Below, piece after piece: positions 14,506 to 22,760 of a stretch of 32,063 bases of DNA. The notes under the pieces were generated by a model. It did not search any database. It saw only the letters and a list, made by a program, of their open reading frames with translations, and was not told the DNA's origin. Position 1 is the first letter of the stretch. The number at the start of each line of letters is the position of its first letter. The stretch is from JAOAFX01 sp049700315 (lineage in GTDB: Bacteria; Hydrothermota; Tepidihabitantia; SM23-42; JAOAFX01). Location: assembly GCA_049700315.1 (NCBI GenBank), contig JBNAVN010000028.1, positions 1 to 32,063 on the forward strand, given 5' to 3'. Position numbers and translations under genes: made by a program.

Positions 14506-16959
14506 TCATTTTTCTCCTTTCACTCCTTCCGTCTGAATTCCTTCGGATCCAGTACCTGCTTCACCAAGATATTTTTTGCATACCCCAATGTTGTGCCGGG
14601 CATTAGCAGCATACTGGGAAGAAGGAAAAGAATCCGCAACAACCTGAAAATCCTTCAATGCCTTACCATAATCTTTCAGGTTAAAATAGGAAGAACCCAG
14701 ATTAAAATAAACTGCATCCCTTTCTTTGCCTTTTGGGAAATAACTGAGATAACGTTCATACAATTCAGTTGACTTCTGCCAATCTTCAATATTTACTGCA
14801 CATTCTGCGGCCAGCAAAAGTGCATCGGGTGCATAAGAGGAAGAAGGAAAATTCACTAATACCTTGATAAATTCATCCATTGCCTGGGCATATTTTTTAT
14901 CATCAAAATACTTCTGGGCAATCTGGTATTGTCCATCTGCGGCAAGTTCACTCTGGGGAAATCGCTCCACAAAATACTGCATTGCCTCGGTAGATGCAAG
15001 GCCCTTTTGATAGTAACACATTTCCATGCCCTTCCTTGCCGCAACCGCCTCATCCGCAGTTGGAAACAAATCCAAGAATTTCTGAAATTCCCTTATTGCT
15101 TCATCATAATTTTTCTGATTATAATAACTCTGGGCAATTGCTAACTGAGAAGAACGGGCAAAGTCATCGTTGGGGTGATTTTCTACAACCCAGCGGAAAA
15201 GACTTCTTGCCTTCTCATATTCCAATGCCTTAAAATATGTATCACCGGCACGAAAGCCTGCCTCTGCACATTTTTGTGCCATTGGGAAATTACCAATAAG
15301 TTTTTCCCAGGATTCTATCGCATTTGCATAGTATTCTAAATTGTAATATGACATTCCAGCGTAAAATAATGTTGGCACAGCACATTTTTCATCCTTGGGA
15401 AAGGTATTATACAATGCCTCAAATGTCTCACGTGCCTTCATATAATCTTGCTGATTGAACTGAGTATAACCAAGTCCAAGATATATCGCCATTATCAAGC
15501 TCGAATCTTCGTACGGTACTTCGCTCATACTCTTGAATATATCCTGTGCTTCCCTTGGTCTATCCTGATGATATAAACTATATGCAAGACCCAGTTTTGC
15601 GTATGGCGACACTTCAATACCAAAAAAATCACGGGTAACAGCAAGGTAGGCTTTTTCTGCCTCACTGAAATTATTCTGGTAATAGTATGCCTCCGCGAGA
15701 AAATAAAGGGTACGACCACGCCATTCATTCTTTTCCTCGGGAAAATCCTTTATGTATTTACTTCCAAAAGTAACCGCATAGTCAAAATTCTTCAGGTTAA
15801 AGAGCGAATACAGGAGCATCGTAGCACCTGGTTCACGCAAAGGAGATTTGGGATATCGCGACAGTAATGATTCAAAGAAACGAATGGCATTGACATAGTC
15901 TTTTCGCTGAAAATAAATCATTCCGGTGAGATATTCACCTACGCTTGCGAGTTCGCCGCTCGCGAACATTGTTGCCAGTTGTGCTGAAGAAGTGAGCGCC
16001 TGAAGTGTATCACCGTAGGCAAGCAATGCCTTTGTTAATTGAAGATTGGCATAGGATGAAATCATCGTATTGGGATAATTAGCACGCACCCTCTGAAAGG
16101 CACTCACCGCACCCAGACCATCATTCAAATTCATTCTGCATAGACCAAGAAAATATCCAGCATGTGCGGCAAGTAGATTATCTGAATGTCTGGTCAATGG
16201 TAAAAGATGCTCAGCCGCACCTGCATAATCACCATAATGAATCAACGATGCAGCAAAGAAAAAGTGGGCATAATCAATCAATGGTGATTTTGGATAATTG
16301 GCTATAAAATCACGAAATTTCACCTTTGCCCCATCAAAATCCTTATTGAAGAATAATGCCTCGGCCCTTGAGAACTCTGCAAGTGAAGCGATCGGTGTAT
16401 TTGGTGATTGATCAAGAATTTCCTTGAATGATCTTATTGCCTCAAGGGGATTACCCAATCTGGACAAAGTCTTGCCATAATAGAATTTTGCCTCAAGCAA
16501 GTTTAATCCCTCAAGTTTTTCTCTTGCCTCAACATAACTTCCCCGAAAATAATAGAGAACACCCAGGGCAAAATTTGCCCGGTCCTCTTCCTGATATGCA
16601 GGATTCTTTAATAATCTCTGCAAGATTTGTTCTGCCTCTTTATAATTCCCCTGTAAAATATCAATCATTCCAATGGCATAAAGGCACTCAGGTTCAAGAT
16701 ATGCAAGATTCTTCCGCCGTAATATGATCTCAAAATTCTCCTTTGCATGATCATAGTCTTTGATATTGAAATAGCATTCGGCAACCCGAAATCTTATCTC
16801 ATCTTCAAATTCAGTACCCCCGTACTTTTTCAGAATAGATGAAAAATACTGCAATGCCTGGTGATAACTTTCCTGCAAGAATAGTCTGTGAGCAATTTCA
16901 TAATCAGCGACGAGTTGATTATAATCGGTCAATGTAATGATAAAGGCAAGAACAAACAT
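14506..16959 (-). CDS. Large tetratricopeptide-repeat protein, probably periplasmic or envelope-associated
   Basis: The protein has 817 residues. An N-terminal hydrophobic stretch (MFVLAFIITL) is a short export or anchor signal. Almost all the rest is TPR and BamD/YbgF-like helical repeats: periodic YxxAxxxFxxxLxxxP units such as GNYKEAEQILQRLLKNP, KDYVNAIRFFESLLSRYP and KKYAQAMDEFIKVLVNFP, well over a dozen in all. The repeats run to about residue 800, and the last 17 residues are charged. Such scaffolds hold multiprotein complexes together; next to ExbB/ExbD/TonB it recalls CpoB/YbgF of the Tol-Pal system but is about three times longer. ATG 16959 has AGGAG upstream and lies 2 bp after the barrel gene stop. 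The precise partner is unknown. Confidence 0.85.
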   Translation of the reverse strand: MFVLAFIITLTDYNQLVADYEIAHRLFLQESYHQALQYFSSILKKYGGTEFEDEIRFRVAECYFNIKDYDHAKENFEIILRRKNLAYLEPECLYAIGMIDILQGNYKEAEQILQRLLKNPAYQEEDRANFALGVLYYFRGSYVEAREKLEGLNLLEAKFYYGKTLSRLGNPLEAIRSFKEILDQSPNTPIASLAEFSRAEALFFNKDFDGAKVKFRDFIANYPKSPLIDYAHFFFAASLIHYGDYAGAAEHLLPLTRHSDNLLAAHAGYFLGLCRMNLNDGLGAVSAFQRVRANYPNTMISSYANLQLTKALLAYGDTLQALTSSAQLATMFASGELASVGEYLTGMIYFQRKDYVNAIRFFESLLSRYPKSPLREPGATMLLYSLFNLKNFDYAVTFGSKYIKDFPEEKNEWRGRTLYFLAEAYYYQNNFSEAEKAYLAVTRDFFGIEVSPYAKLGLAYSLYHQDRPREAQDIFKSMSEVPYEDSSLIMAIYLGLGYTQFNQQDYMKARETFEALYNTFPKDEKCAVPTLFYAGMSYYNLEYYANAIESWEKLIGNFPMAQKCAEAGFRAGDTYFKALEYEKARSLFRWVVENHPNDDFARSSQLAIAQSYYNQKNYDEAIREFQKFLDLFPTADEAVAARKGMEMCYYQKGLASTEAMQYFVERFPQSELAADGQYQIAQKYFDDKKYAQAMDEFIKVLVNFPSSSYAPDALLLAAECAVNIEDWQKSTELYERYLSYFPKGKERDAVYFNLGSSYFNLKDYGKALKDFQVVADSFPSSQYAANARHNIGVCKKYLGEAGTGSEGIQTEGVKGEK

Positions 16960-16961
16960 AA

Positions 16962-18266
16962 CTACTCCTGGGGCACAAACTCAATCTCGCCCTGAGGTCC
17001 AAGGGTAGCAATCTTTACCAGATAATCGCTGAAGGTTATTCTTTCCTTTCCTTTATCAATTATGATTATCTCATAAAAATAGCGACCATCTGAAACAAGT
17101 CTGCCCACATCATCAAGTCCATCCCAGGATAGTCTTAAGGGTGGCGCATCCCAGCCTGAATATGTCCTCACAACTTCACCATACTGATTTTTTATCAACA
17201 ATTGCCAGCGCTCAATTTCCCGTTTTGTTGCATAATGTAAATCAAGCCAGGCAACATTCTCTTTTCTACCCGGGGCTGGTGAAAATTGCTTCGGGGTTGC
17301 GGTTACCCAGGTGCGGAATCCACCAAATTCAATGAATATTCCAATCTTATGCTGGTAAGGTAGTAAGTAATTTGACTTATGATGAAATTCTATGGCATAG
17401 TCAACACCGACCGACATATTTCCGAAAAATTTCCTCACACCCATGCCCGCGTTTAGCGTATTTTCATCAAAACCCGCACGCAGTATCAAAATTGGATAGA
17501 CCGGTATAAATTCAAAGCCAAGATGAGGTTTCACTGATGAATATTCAAGGAGGTTCTTTACTAAATCACCAACAATAATTGCCCTGCCCTGATATAGTTT
17601 TACCGCCCCACCAAATCTAAAGGTTGGTGGAAACTCTTCTATTTCACCATCATTCAGGTAATGAAGTTTTGGTCCGAGGATATTCTGGACTGAAATACCC
17701 AGTGTATAATTATGCCTTGGAAAGAGAAATATGCCAGCATCACCGCCAATACCTACTGAACCGTACTGGGCAACTTTACTGGTAAAGAACTTCAAATTTG
17801 CACCAATACTCAGGGCAGTAGAAGCAAGGTATGCATAGGAAAGCAAGAGACAGCTCTGAGAAAAATAATAGGTTCCATAAGGATTCATATTTTCATCTCT
17901 TGAATCTATATCTTTTGACCGTAGGTGTATAATATTTCCACCAAATGTGCCATATCTTCTTGTTGGCAGGGCATATCCAAGATATCCGAGTTGATGACCA
18001 TAGAGTTCAAGATAAGATGATTTTATATTGTGAGAATACAACTGGGCAAGACCTGCAGGATTGTAATATATTGCTTCAGCATCATCGGCAAGTCCGGTAA
18101 ATGCCTTGCCCATTGCAGTAGTCCTCGGGCTCATTCCATAATTCAATACCGCACCTGGCAAACCACCATCCTGGGCAAATAGAAAAGTAGTAAGTAGTAA
18201 GTAGCAAGTAGAAAGCAAAACAAAATTTGGGATTTGAGATTTGGGATTTGGGATTTTTCTTACCAT
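16962..18266 (-). CDS. PorV/FadL-like outer-membrane barrel with C-terminal FlgD-like domain
   Basis: The protein has 434 residues. After an unusual N-terminus (residues 2-15 and the hydrophobic export stretch 16-30 are both encoded by short DNA repeats), the mature protein opens with GMSPRTTAMGKAFTGLADDAEA then YYNPAGLAQL, the hallmark of PorV/UPF0164 barrels. Barrel strands continue to about 325. A FlgD-like Ig domain closes it (about 350-420: WQLLIKNQYGEVVRTYSG, LSWDGLDDVGRLVSDGRYFY). PorV-type barrels serve as shuttles for secreted proteins in type 9 secretion; here that role is only an analogy. The start ATG 18266 overlaps the upstream stop by 7 bp, with a GGTAGGTG ribosome-binding sequence. 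Confidence 0.82.
   Translation of the reverse strand: MVRKIPNPKSQIPNFVLLSTCYLLLTTFLFAQDGGLPGAVLNYGMSPRTTAMGKAFTGLADDAEAIYYNPAGLAQLYSHNIKSSYLELYGHQLGYLGYALPTRRYGTFGGNIIHLRSKDIDSRDENMNPYGTYYFSQSCLLLSYAYLASTALSIGANLKFFTSKVAQYGSVGIGGDAGIFLFPRHNYTLGISVQNILGPKLHYLNDGEIEEFPPTFRFGGAVKLYQGRAIIVGDLVKNLLEYSSVKPHLGFEFIPVYPILILRAGFDENTLNAGMGVRKFFGNMSVGVDYAIEFHHKSNYLLPYQHKIGIFIEFGGFRTWVTATPKQFSPAPGRKENVAWLDLHYATKREIERWQLLIKNQYGEVVRTYSGWDAPPLRLSWDGLDDVGRLVSDGRYFYEIIIIDKGKERITFSDYLVKIATLGPQGEIEFVPQE
18183..18258 (-). repeat. Two short-repeat arrays that encode a signal peptide
   Basis: On the + strand, AAGTAGT-type units (18185-18214) and GATTTGGG-type units (18224-18257) lie inside the 5' end of the barrel gene. 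Read on the minus strand they encode LLSTCYLLLTTF and IPNPKSQIPN respectively, that is, the hydrophobic core of the signal peptide and its N-terminal extension. Confidence 0.7.
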
Positions 18267-19912
18267 ATCACACCTACCCTTATGTGCTTTTCCAAAAATA
18301 CATTGGTATGCAGATAACCTTTTAATAACACATAATAGACACCGCTTGCGACCTTGTGCCCCTTATCGTTTTTGCCGTTCCAGATAAGATTATTGACACC
18401 CATTCTTGCCCCATTTTGGCCTGCATAGATCTCTTCGTGGTGCACACGATTTCCGAATGCATCATAGATTGAAAAGATAACATTACAGTTCTGGGAAAGA
18501 TAGTAAACAAATCGCGTGTAACTCTGATTGATTTTACCAAATGGATTAGGATAGGCGACAATATTACCTTCCATTACTGAAGAATCAGGAAAGACGATAT
18601 ATACCGTGGTTGTCTCTGCATAATTGTCTGCACGGATTTCAATTGAATCCAGTTCATTAAAATAACCACTTGTTGCCGTGAATTGTGACTGACATGACCC
18701 CTGGGTATTTGTCTGAACTGTATCATACTGAGAAATAACATAGCCGTTCCCACCGATTACAGAGAAATATACCCATTTACCTGAAATTGGCTCGTTGTTA
18801 CGGTCATATACCATCACATTGATATATGATATTTCGCCTGGTGAGATTGTATCAGGATTAACCACAATATCAAAGTTATTTGCCCGCGCAACAATCCTTA
18901 GAAAATTATCATAACTTATGTAATTATTGCTCACATCGCGCGCAATCAAAAATTTCTCCCCACTCGTTGAAAAATTTGCCGTAAAAGTTGCCGAACCATT
19001 TGAGAGATTCTGCGCTGGCGGATTGGAAAATCCTGAAGAACCCGAGAGTTGAATTGAATAGCCTGATACATTTGTCTTATTCCACATTGAATCTGTAGCA
19101 TAGACAGTTATATTAAAATCTTCAAGTATATATTGGTCAGATGGAACCCCTGATTTACCGGGAGTTTGGGTTGTATTTGTCGTTGTATCACCAGGGAGAT
19201 GGGTCTCTCCGGACAGAAGCACAAGCAGTCTACTATATGTCCCAGGATAGATATAGATATTGGCTGAAGTATCTGGCTTTATCCCTGAATTCGTAATATC
19301 ATTCACAAAGATTTTTTGCGTCCCTGCTGTTCTAAAGGCATAATTCAAAATTGCATTGCCATTGACAAGCCGTAATCCGGATGTATTGCTGAAGTTATCG
19401 GAACTTCGGTAAAGAACAGAATCACTACCCGTTGTTATCTGATTGCACCATTGGTCTGTCAGATAAATTGAAACATTGAAAAATGCGCCTGCCTCCTGAC
19501 TTGTGGGATTACCGGTTCTTCCTGACTGATTACCCGGGGCATAGCTTTGGCCGGGCAAGACTGAAACCAGCCGGAATGGTGAATTGGGAACGACCTGAAA
19601 TGGATTTGATTCACCGATTGCGCCACTGCCTTCACATCTCAATGTAATGTTATTGCCTGCGAGCGAAACCATAATATTTCCAGTCCAGGAACTATTTCCA
19701 TTAAAATACACAATGGTATCCGGACTCACAAGATAGGAAATATTGGGAATATATATATGAGCAGAGCCATTATAAGGCACTGGTTGTCCTGAAGCATTCA
19801 GTGCATAAACAGTTATTTGAAATGACACGCCTGCAGTTTTTTGTGAATTTATCGTATCAAATCCAAAATGGTCAAGTTGACCAATCGCAATTAAACTTAA
19901 AATGTATATCAA
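18260..19912 (-). CDS. Secreted multi-domain Ig-like protein with FlgD-like C-terminal domain
   Basis: The protein has 550 residues. Translation starts at TTG 19912, chosen because AAGGAGG (19919-19925) sits at the right distance and no ATG follows near the signal peptide. The signal peptide is short (IYILSLIAIGQLDHF). The body has repeated bacterial Ig-like/filamin-like units: the phrases ISYLVSPDT, FNVSIYLTDQWCNQ, FNITVYATDSMWNK and ISYINVMVYDRNNEPISG recur about every 110-130 residues. A C-terminal FlgD-like or T9SS-type sorting domain follows (about 455-545: VAYPNPFGKINQ, FSIYDAFGNRV, WNGKNDKGHKVASGVYY). It is likely displayed on or released from the cell surface. It leads the 9-kb envelope operon, so the downstream barrel, TPR and TonB motor may serve its export or anchoring. 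Confidence 0.82.
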   Translation of the reverse strand: MIYILSLIAIGQLDHFGFDTINSQKTAGVSFQITVYALNASGQPVPYNGSAHIYIPNISYLVSPDTIVYFNGNSSWTGNIMVSLAGNNITLRCEGSGAIGESNPFQVVPNSPFRLVSVLPGQSYAPGNQSGRTGNPTSQEAGAFFNVSIYLTDQWCNQITTGSDSVLYRSSDNFSNTSGLRLVNGNAILNYAFRTAGTQKIFVNDITNSGIKPDTSANIYIYPGTYSRLLVLLSGETHLPGDTTTNTTQTPGKSGVPSDQYILEDFNITVYATDSMWNKTNVSGYSIQLSGSSGFSNPPAQNLSNGSATFTANFSTSGEKFLIARDVSNNYISYDNFLRIVARANNFDIVVNPDTISPGEISYINVMVYDRNNEPISGKWVYFSVIGGNGYVISQYDTVQTNTQGSCQSQFTATSGYFNELDSIEIRADNYAETTTVYIVFPDSSVMEGNIVAYPNPFGKINQSYTRFVYYLSQNCNVIFSIYDAFGNRVHHEEIYAGQNGARMGVNNLIWNGKNDKGHKVASGVYYVLLKGYLHTNVFLEKHIRVGVIW

Positions 19913-19997
19913 GGATGCCTCCTTGGTTGAAAAATCCCAATGACATATTCGTGAGAATTAAGTCTGACGGAATTTTGTCTCATCATGTTATGCTGAC

Positions 19998-20025
19998 ATT
20001 ATATATAAAATTTCTCATTTGTCAA
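19998..20025 (-). promoter_or_regulatory. Promoter of the envelope operon
   Basis: On the minus strand TTGACA (20025-20020), a 16-bp spacer and TATAAT (20003-19998) predict a start near 19991. The -35 box overlaps the stop codon of the ROK kinase gene (20022-20024). The leader is about 79 nt and ends in AAGGAGG before TTG 19912. Confidence 0.85.
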
Positions 20026-20945
20026 GAAAAATTTGCTTGTGCAAAATATGCTGAACCTAAAATTCCTGCATCATCACCAAGCTCTGCAGGAATTATTTTT
20101 AACCTGCGATATTCCGCACCAAGAATACGTTGCTTTACAGTTTTTCTAATTGGTTCAAATAAAATTCGGCCGGCACCGGCAATGCCTCCTGAAATAATAA
20201 CAATCTCAGGATCAAAAAGATTAATTATACTGCTCACACCAATACCAATATAATAACCAATTTCTTTAAAGACTTCCTTTGCAACATAATCTCCTTTCTT
20301 TGCTTCATCAGCAATGATCTTCGGGCTGAGTTCTTTGTAGTAATTCTTTAAACTGCTCATTTTTACTCTAATCCGCCTCTTTGCTAATTTAACAATATAT
20401 CTTGAACCCACATATCGTTCAAGACATCCATAATTACCACACAGGCATTTTGGACCATTGAAATCTATTATAATATGTCCAAACTCACCAGCAAAACCAT
20501 GGGCACCAAATAATAGTTTGTCCTCGCAGATCGCTGCACCGCCAATACCGGTCCCCAAAGTGAAAAGAAAGATATTTTTATAACCTTTGCCTGCACCATA
20601 AACCCATTCACCAAGTAGTATTGCATTAACATCATTCAGAATCTTCACCGGCTTTTTGAATTCTCCCTTTAATATTTTAGCGAGCTCAACATTTCTCCAG
20701 TTCTTTAGATTGGGCGAATATCGGACAATACCTTTTTTTGAATCAATGATACCCGCAATGCCTATACCAATTGCGGAGGCTTCATTAATATAACTTTTTA
20801 TGACAGCTTTTATTACCTCAATACATTTTCTGGATCCGTCTTCAGCCCGGGTATGACGGTTTGTTTTGCTGAGTACCCTGCCCTTGCGTACAAGACCTGC
20901 CTTAATGTTTGTTCCACCAACATCAATGCCAATGATATGATTCAC
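20022..20945 (-). CDS. ROK-family sugar kinase
   Basis: The protein has 307 residues. The ATP loop is GIDVGGTN (6-13), the catalytic Asp is in LNDVNA (D105), and the second phosphate loop is GTGIGG (131-136). The ROK signature EFGH (154-157) and zinc ligands in KCLCGNYGCLE (C167, C169, C174) are intact, so this is an enzyme rather than a NagC-type repressor; no DNA-binding helix precedes it. Members phosphorylate glucose, N-acetylglucosamine or N-acetylmannosamine. Lying directly after a GlmU-like gene, an amino-sugar substrate is attractive but unproved. It starts with GTG 20945, which overlaps the upstream stop by four bases (GTGA). The promoter of the next operon overlaps its stop codon. 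Confidence 0.9.
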   Translation of the reverse strand: MNHIIGIDVGGTNIKAGLVRKGRVLSKTNRHTRAEDGSRKCIEVIKAVIKSYINEASAIGIGIAGIIDSKKGIVRYSPNLKNWRNVELAKILKGEFKKPVKILNDVNAILLGEWVYGAGKGYKNIFLFTLGTGIGGAAICEDKLLFGAHGFAGEFGHIIIDFNGPKCLCGNYGCLERYVGSRYIVKLAKRRIRVKMSSLKNYYKELSPKIIADEAKKGDYVAKEVFKEIGYYIGIGVSSIINLFDPEIVIISGGIAGAGRILFEPIRKTVKQRILGAEYRRLKIIPAELGDDAGILGSAYFAQANFS

Positions 20946-22087
20946 TTGTTTTTATAATTTGTCCTGATCAACTTCTCATATTCTGGAGAAAGTATTATTC
21001 CCCTTCTTGCCATCATAGCCCGTGCCGTCTGAATTGCTTTTTCTATATCATAGTTCTGGTCAACATTCGTTCCAATCCATCTGAATGACGGAACAAATTT
21101 CGAAACTGTCCCACCTCCAAAAAAATTCACAAAACTGCCAATCACTGCGCCCGTGGGAATTAGAGTTCCAATACCTAATTTTGTATGGTCACCAACAAAA
21201 CAACCGAGTTTTACCATTCCTGAGTCGTGCTCTGTATTGCCAACCCTGACCCGAACATTTGAGTAGTTGTTTTTCAAATCCGAATTTGTTGTAAGGGATC
21301 CAATATTCACCCATTCACCCACAAATGAATGACCAATAAATCCTTCGTGGTATTTATTGGAAAATCCCTGAAATACACACTCTTCAACTTCACCACCGAT
21401 ACGACAGTAAGGACCGATTGTTGATTTCATTACCTTTGCCCTATCCAGGATTGTTCCTTCACCAATGTAGGCTGGACCAACGATTGTGGTGAAAGGTTTT
21501 ATCTCCGCCCTTTTATCAATGTATATGGGCCCAGATCGGCAATCAAGGAAAACAAACTTTTGTATGACTGCATCACGGGCAACAAAAAGAAATTTTCTTG
21601 AACCGATAAACTCTATTTTTCGCGAAATCTTACACGGCTTTTTTATCTGCTTAAAATGTTCAACAATCATTTCCTCATTATGTTTGATCATATCCCATGG
21701 ATAATGCAAAATCCTCCCTGAAATCTTTTTTATTTTCTTAATATTTTTCAGTGCTGTCAAAATTTCGTGAAAGTTCTGAGGAAATGGAGGACTGACTTTT
21801 AAGAATCCCACCTCACAATCATCTGCAAGGAACTTCGTTTCTTCATAAGGAAGATGTATCCGTTCTTTCAAAAGCAATTTCGCTGACAGATAAATGGTTG
21901 GCTCACTCTTTACATTCAATTTGAAATTAAATAGTTCACGGCCTATGTAATCAAATCTGAATTTGGGAAAGTAAAAGGCAATATGCTCAGCAATCGTTTT
22001 CATACCGATGCGCAAATTGAACTGGGGAAAGAAATTTACAAGTGGAAAGAAATGTTCGGGTTGATCTTCGTAAATAATTATTCTCAT
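20942..22087 (-). CDS. GlmU-like sugar-nucleotide protein with left-handed beta-helix (alternative bacterial GlmU family)
   Basis: The protein has 381 residues. Residues about 1-190 look like the short nucleotidyltransferase-like domain of the alternative GlmU family of Bacteroidetes. About 190-345 are hexapeptide repeats of a left-handed beta-helix: GPIYIDKRAEIKPFTTIVGP, AYIGEGTILDRAKV, STIGPYCRIGGEVEE, and GTLIPTGAVIGS. Such proteins make UDP-N-acetylglucosamine by acetylating glucosamine-1-phosphate and adding UMP, for peptidoglycan and LPS. The classical GlmU loop LAAGxGTRM is absent, as expected for this family. It starts ATG 22087, overlapping the EamA stop as ATGA, and overlaps the ROK start by four bases. 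A sugar-phosphate transferase with another substrate is the alternative. Confidence 0.8.
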   Translation of the reverse strand: MRIIIYEDQPEHFFPLVNFFPQFNLRIGMKTIAEHIAFYFPKFRFDYIGRELFNFKLNVKSEPTIYLSAKLLLKERIHLPYEETKFLADDCEVGFLKVSPPFPQNFHEILTALKNIKKIKKISGRILHYPWDMIKHNEEMIVEHFKQIKKPCKISRKIEFIGSRKFLFVARDAVIQKFVFLDCRSGPIYIDKRAEIKPFTTIVGPAYIGEGTILDRAKVMKSTIGPYCRIGGEVEECVFQGFSNKYHEGFIGHSFVGEWVNIGSLTTNSDLKNNYSNVRVRVGNTEHDSGMVKLGCFVGDHTKLGIGTLIPTGAVIGSFVNFFGGGTVSKFVPSFRWIGTNVDQNYDIEKAIQTARAMMARRGIILSPEYEKLIRTNYKNK

Positions 22088-22488
22088 CGCGACAGCAATA
22101 TGCTTGCAACAATAGCAAATGCAATGCCCAAAATTCTGTTCATGGTAATTGGTTCTTTAAGGATTGCAAAACCAAAGACAACCGGAAAGAGAACATAGAG
22201 ATTGGTCAGTGGAATGACAACTGAAGATGGACCGGTTTTCAAGGCATGATAAAAAGCAAGAATAGCAATAAAGGAAACAAAACCAACAGGGATTGCATAT
22301 AGCGAATGATTATTAAACTGGAGCGAATCTTTGAAAAGAATGATGTAAAATACCAAAAATATAATAGACCAGATTGAAATCCAGAAAGAAGTGCTTACTG
22401 TATTTAAATGCTGGCTTATGATTTTACTACCAATCGCCCAGAATCCCCAACCAAGGAGTGCAATGTAGGCATATTTGATATAATCCAT
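22084..22488 (-). CDS. Half-size EamA/DMT-family membrane transporter
   Basis: The protein has 134 residues with four to five membrane segments (about 5-23, 34-51, 63-84, 95-110, 115-132) and one EamA unit ending in the typical PLTNLYVLFPVVFGFAILKEPITMNRILGI segment. Full-length EamA proteins have two such units, so this would act as a homodimer like small multidrug-resistance proteins. The start is ATG 22488. An in-frame TTG at 22494 lies inside the -10 box and cannot be in the message. The ATG lies at the predicted +1, so the message is probably leaderless. The stop overlaps the GlmU-like start. A sugar or lipid-linked-sugar substrate is a guess from context. Confidence 0.82.
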   Translation of the reverse strand: MDYIKYAYIALLGWGFWAIGSKIISQHLNTVSTSFWISIWSIIFLVFYIILFKDSLQFNNHSLYAIPVGFVSFIAILAFYHALKTGPSSVVIPLTNLYVLFPVVFGFAILKEPITMNRILGIAFAIVASILLSR

Positions 22489-22493
22489 ACCCA

Positions 22494-22521
22494 ATTATAT
22501 TGAATAATCACTTTAAGTCAA
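22494..22521 (-). promoter_or_regulatory. Promoter of the EamA-GlmU-ROK operon, leaderless
   Basis: On the minus strand TTGACT (22521-22516), a 16-bp spacer and TATAAT (22499-22494) put +1 at about 22487-22488, the A of the EamA ATG. No ribosome-binding sequence is present. Confidence 0.85.
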
Positions 22522-22540
22522 GAAAAATTGTCTATCGTTC

Positions 22541-22557
22541 TACGGTTTCGTTTATCG
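22541..22557 (+). repeat. Second copy of the TACGGTTTCG(C/T)TATCG intergenic motif
   Basis: TACGGTTTCGTTTATCG matches 7140-7156 in 16 of 17 bases. Both copies are intergenic, and both lie upstream of a minus-strand operon promoter. Confidence 0.6.
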
Positions 22558-22604
22558 CAATTTTTTGGTTCTCCGTCTCCCGTTCCACATTTCACGATAA
22601 TCCA

Positions 22605-22655
22605 GTAGGAGCGGTTTCCTAACCGCGACCTATCGGCGTTAGAAACGCCTCCCAC
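22605..22655. repeat. REPIN-like inverted pair of REP hairpins, copy 1
   Basis: GTAGGAG-CGGTTTCCTAACCG-CGA faces an inverted relative which, read from the other strand, is GTGGGAG-GCGTTTCTAACGCC-GA. Each half forms its own hairpin (GCGGTT/AACCGC and GGCGTT/AACGCC), and the two halves pair at their ends. Stem bases differ between halves but stay complementary. Confidence 0.75.
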
Positions 22656-22709
22656 ATTATTTTCTTCTTTGTCCTGTCCGTTTCACATTCCACGTTTCAC
22701 GATAATCCA

Positions 22710-22760
22710 GTAGGAGCGGTTTCCTAACCGCGACCTATCGGCGTTAGAAACGCCTCCCAC
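22710..22760. repeat. REPIN-like inverted pair of REP hairpins, copy 2
   Basis: Identical to the core at 22605-22655, one 105-bp period downstream. Confidence 0.75.

Noticed and set aside
20022..20945. ROK protein as a NagC-type repressor
   Set aside because: There is no N-terminal helix-turn-helix and the kinase motifs are complete.
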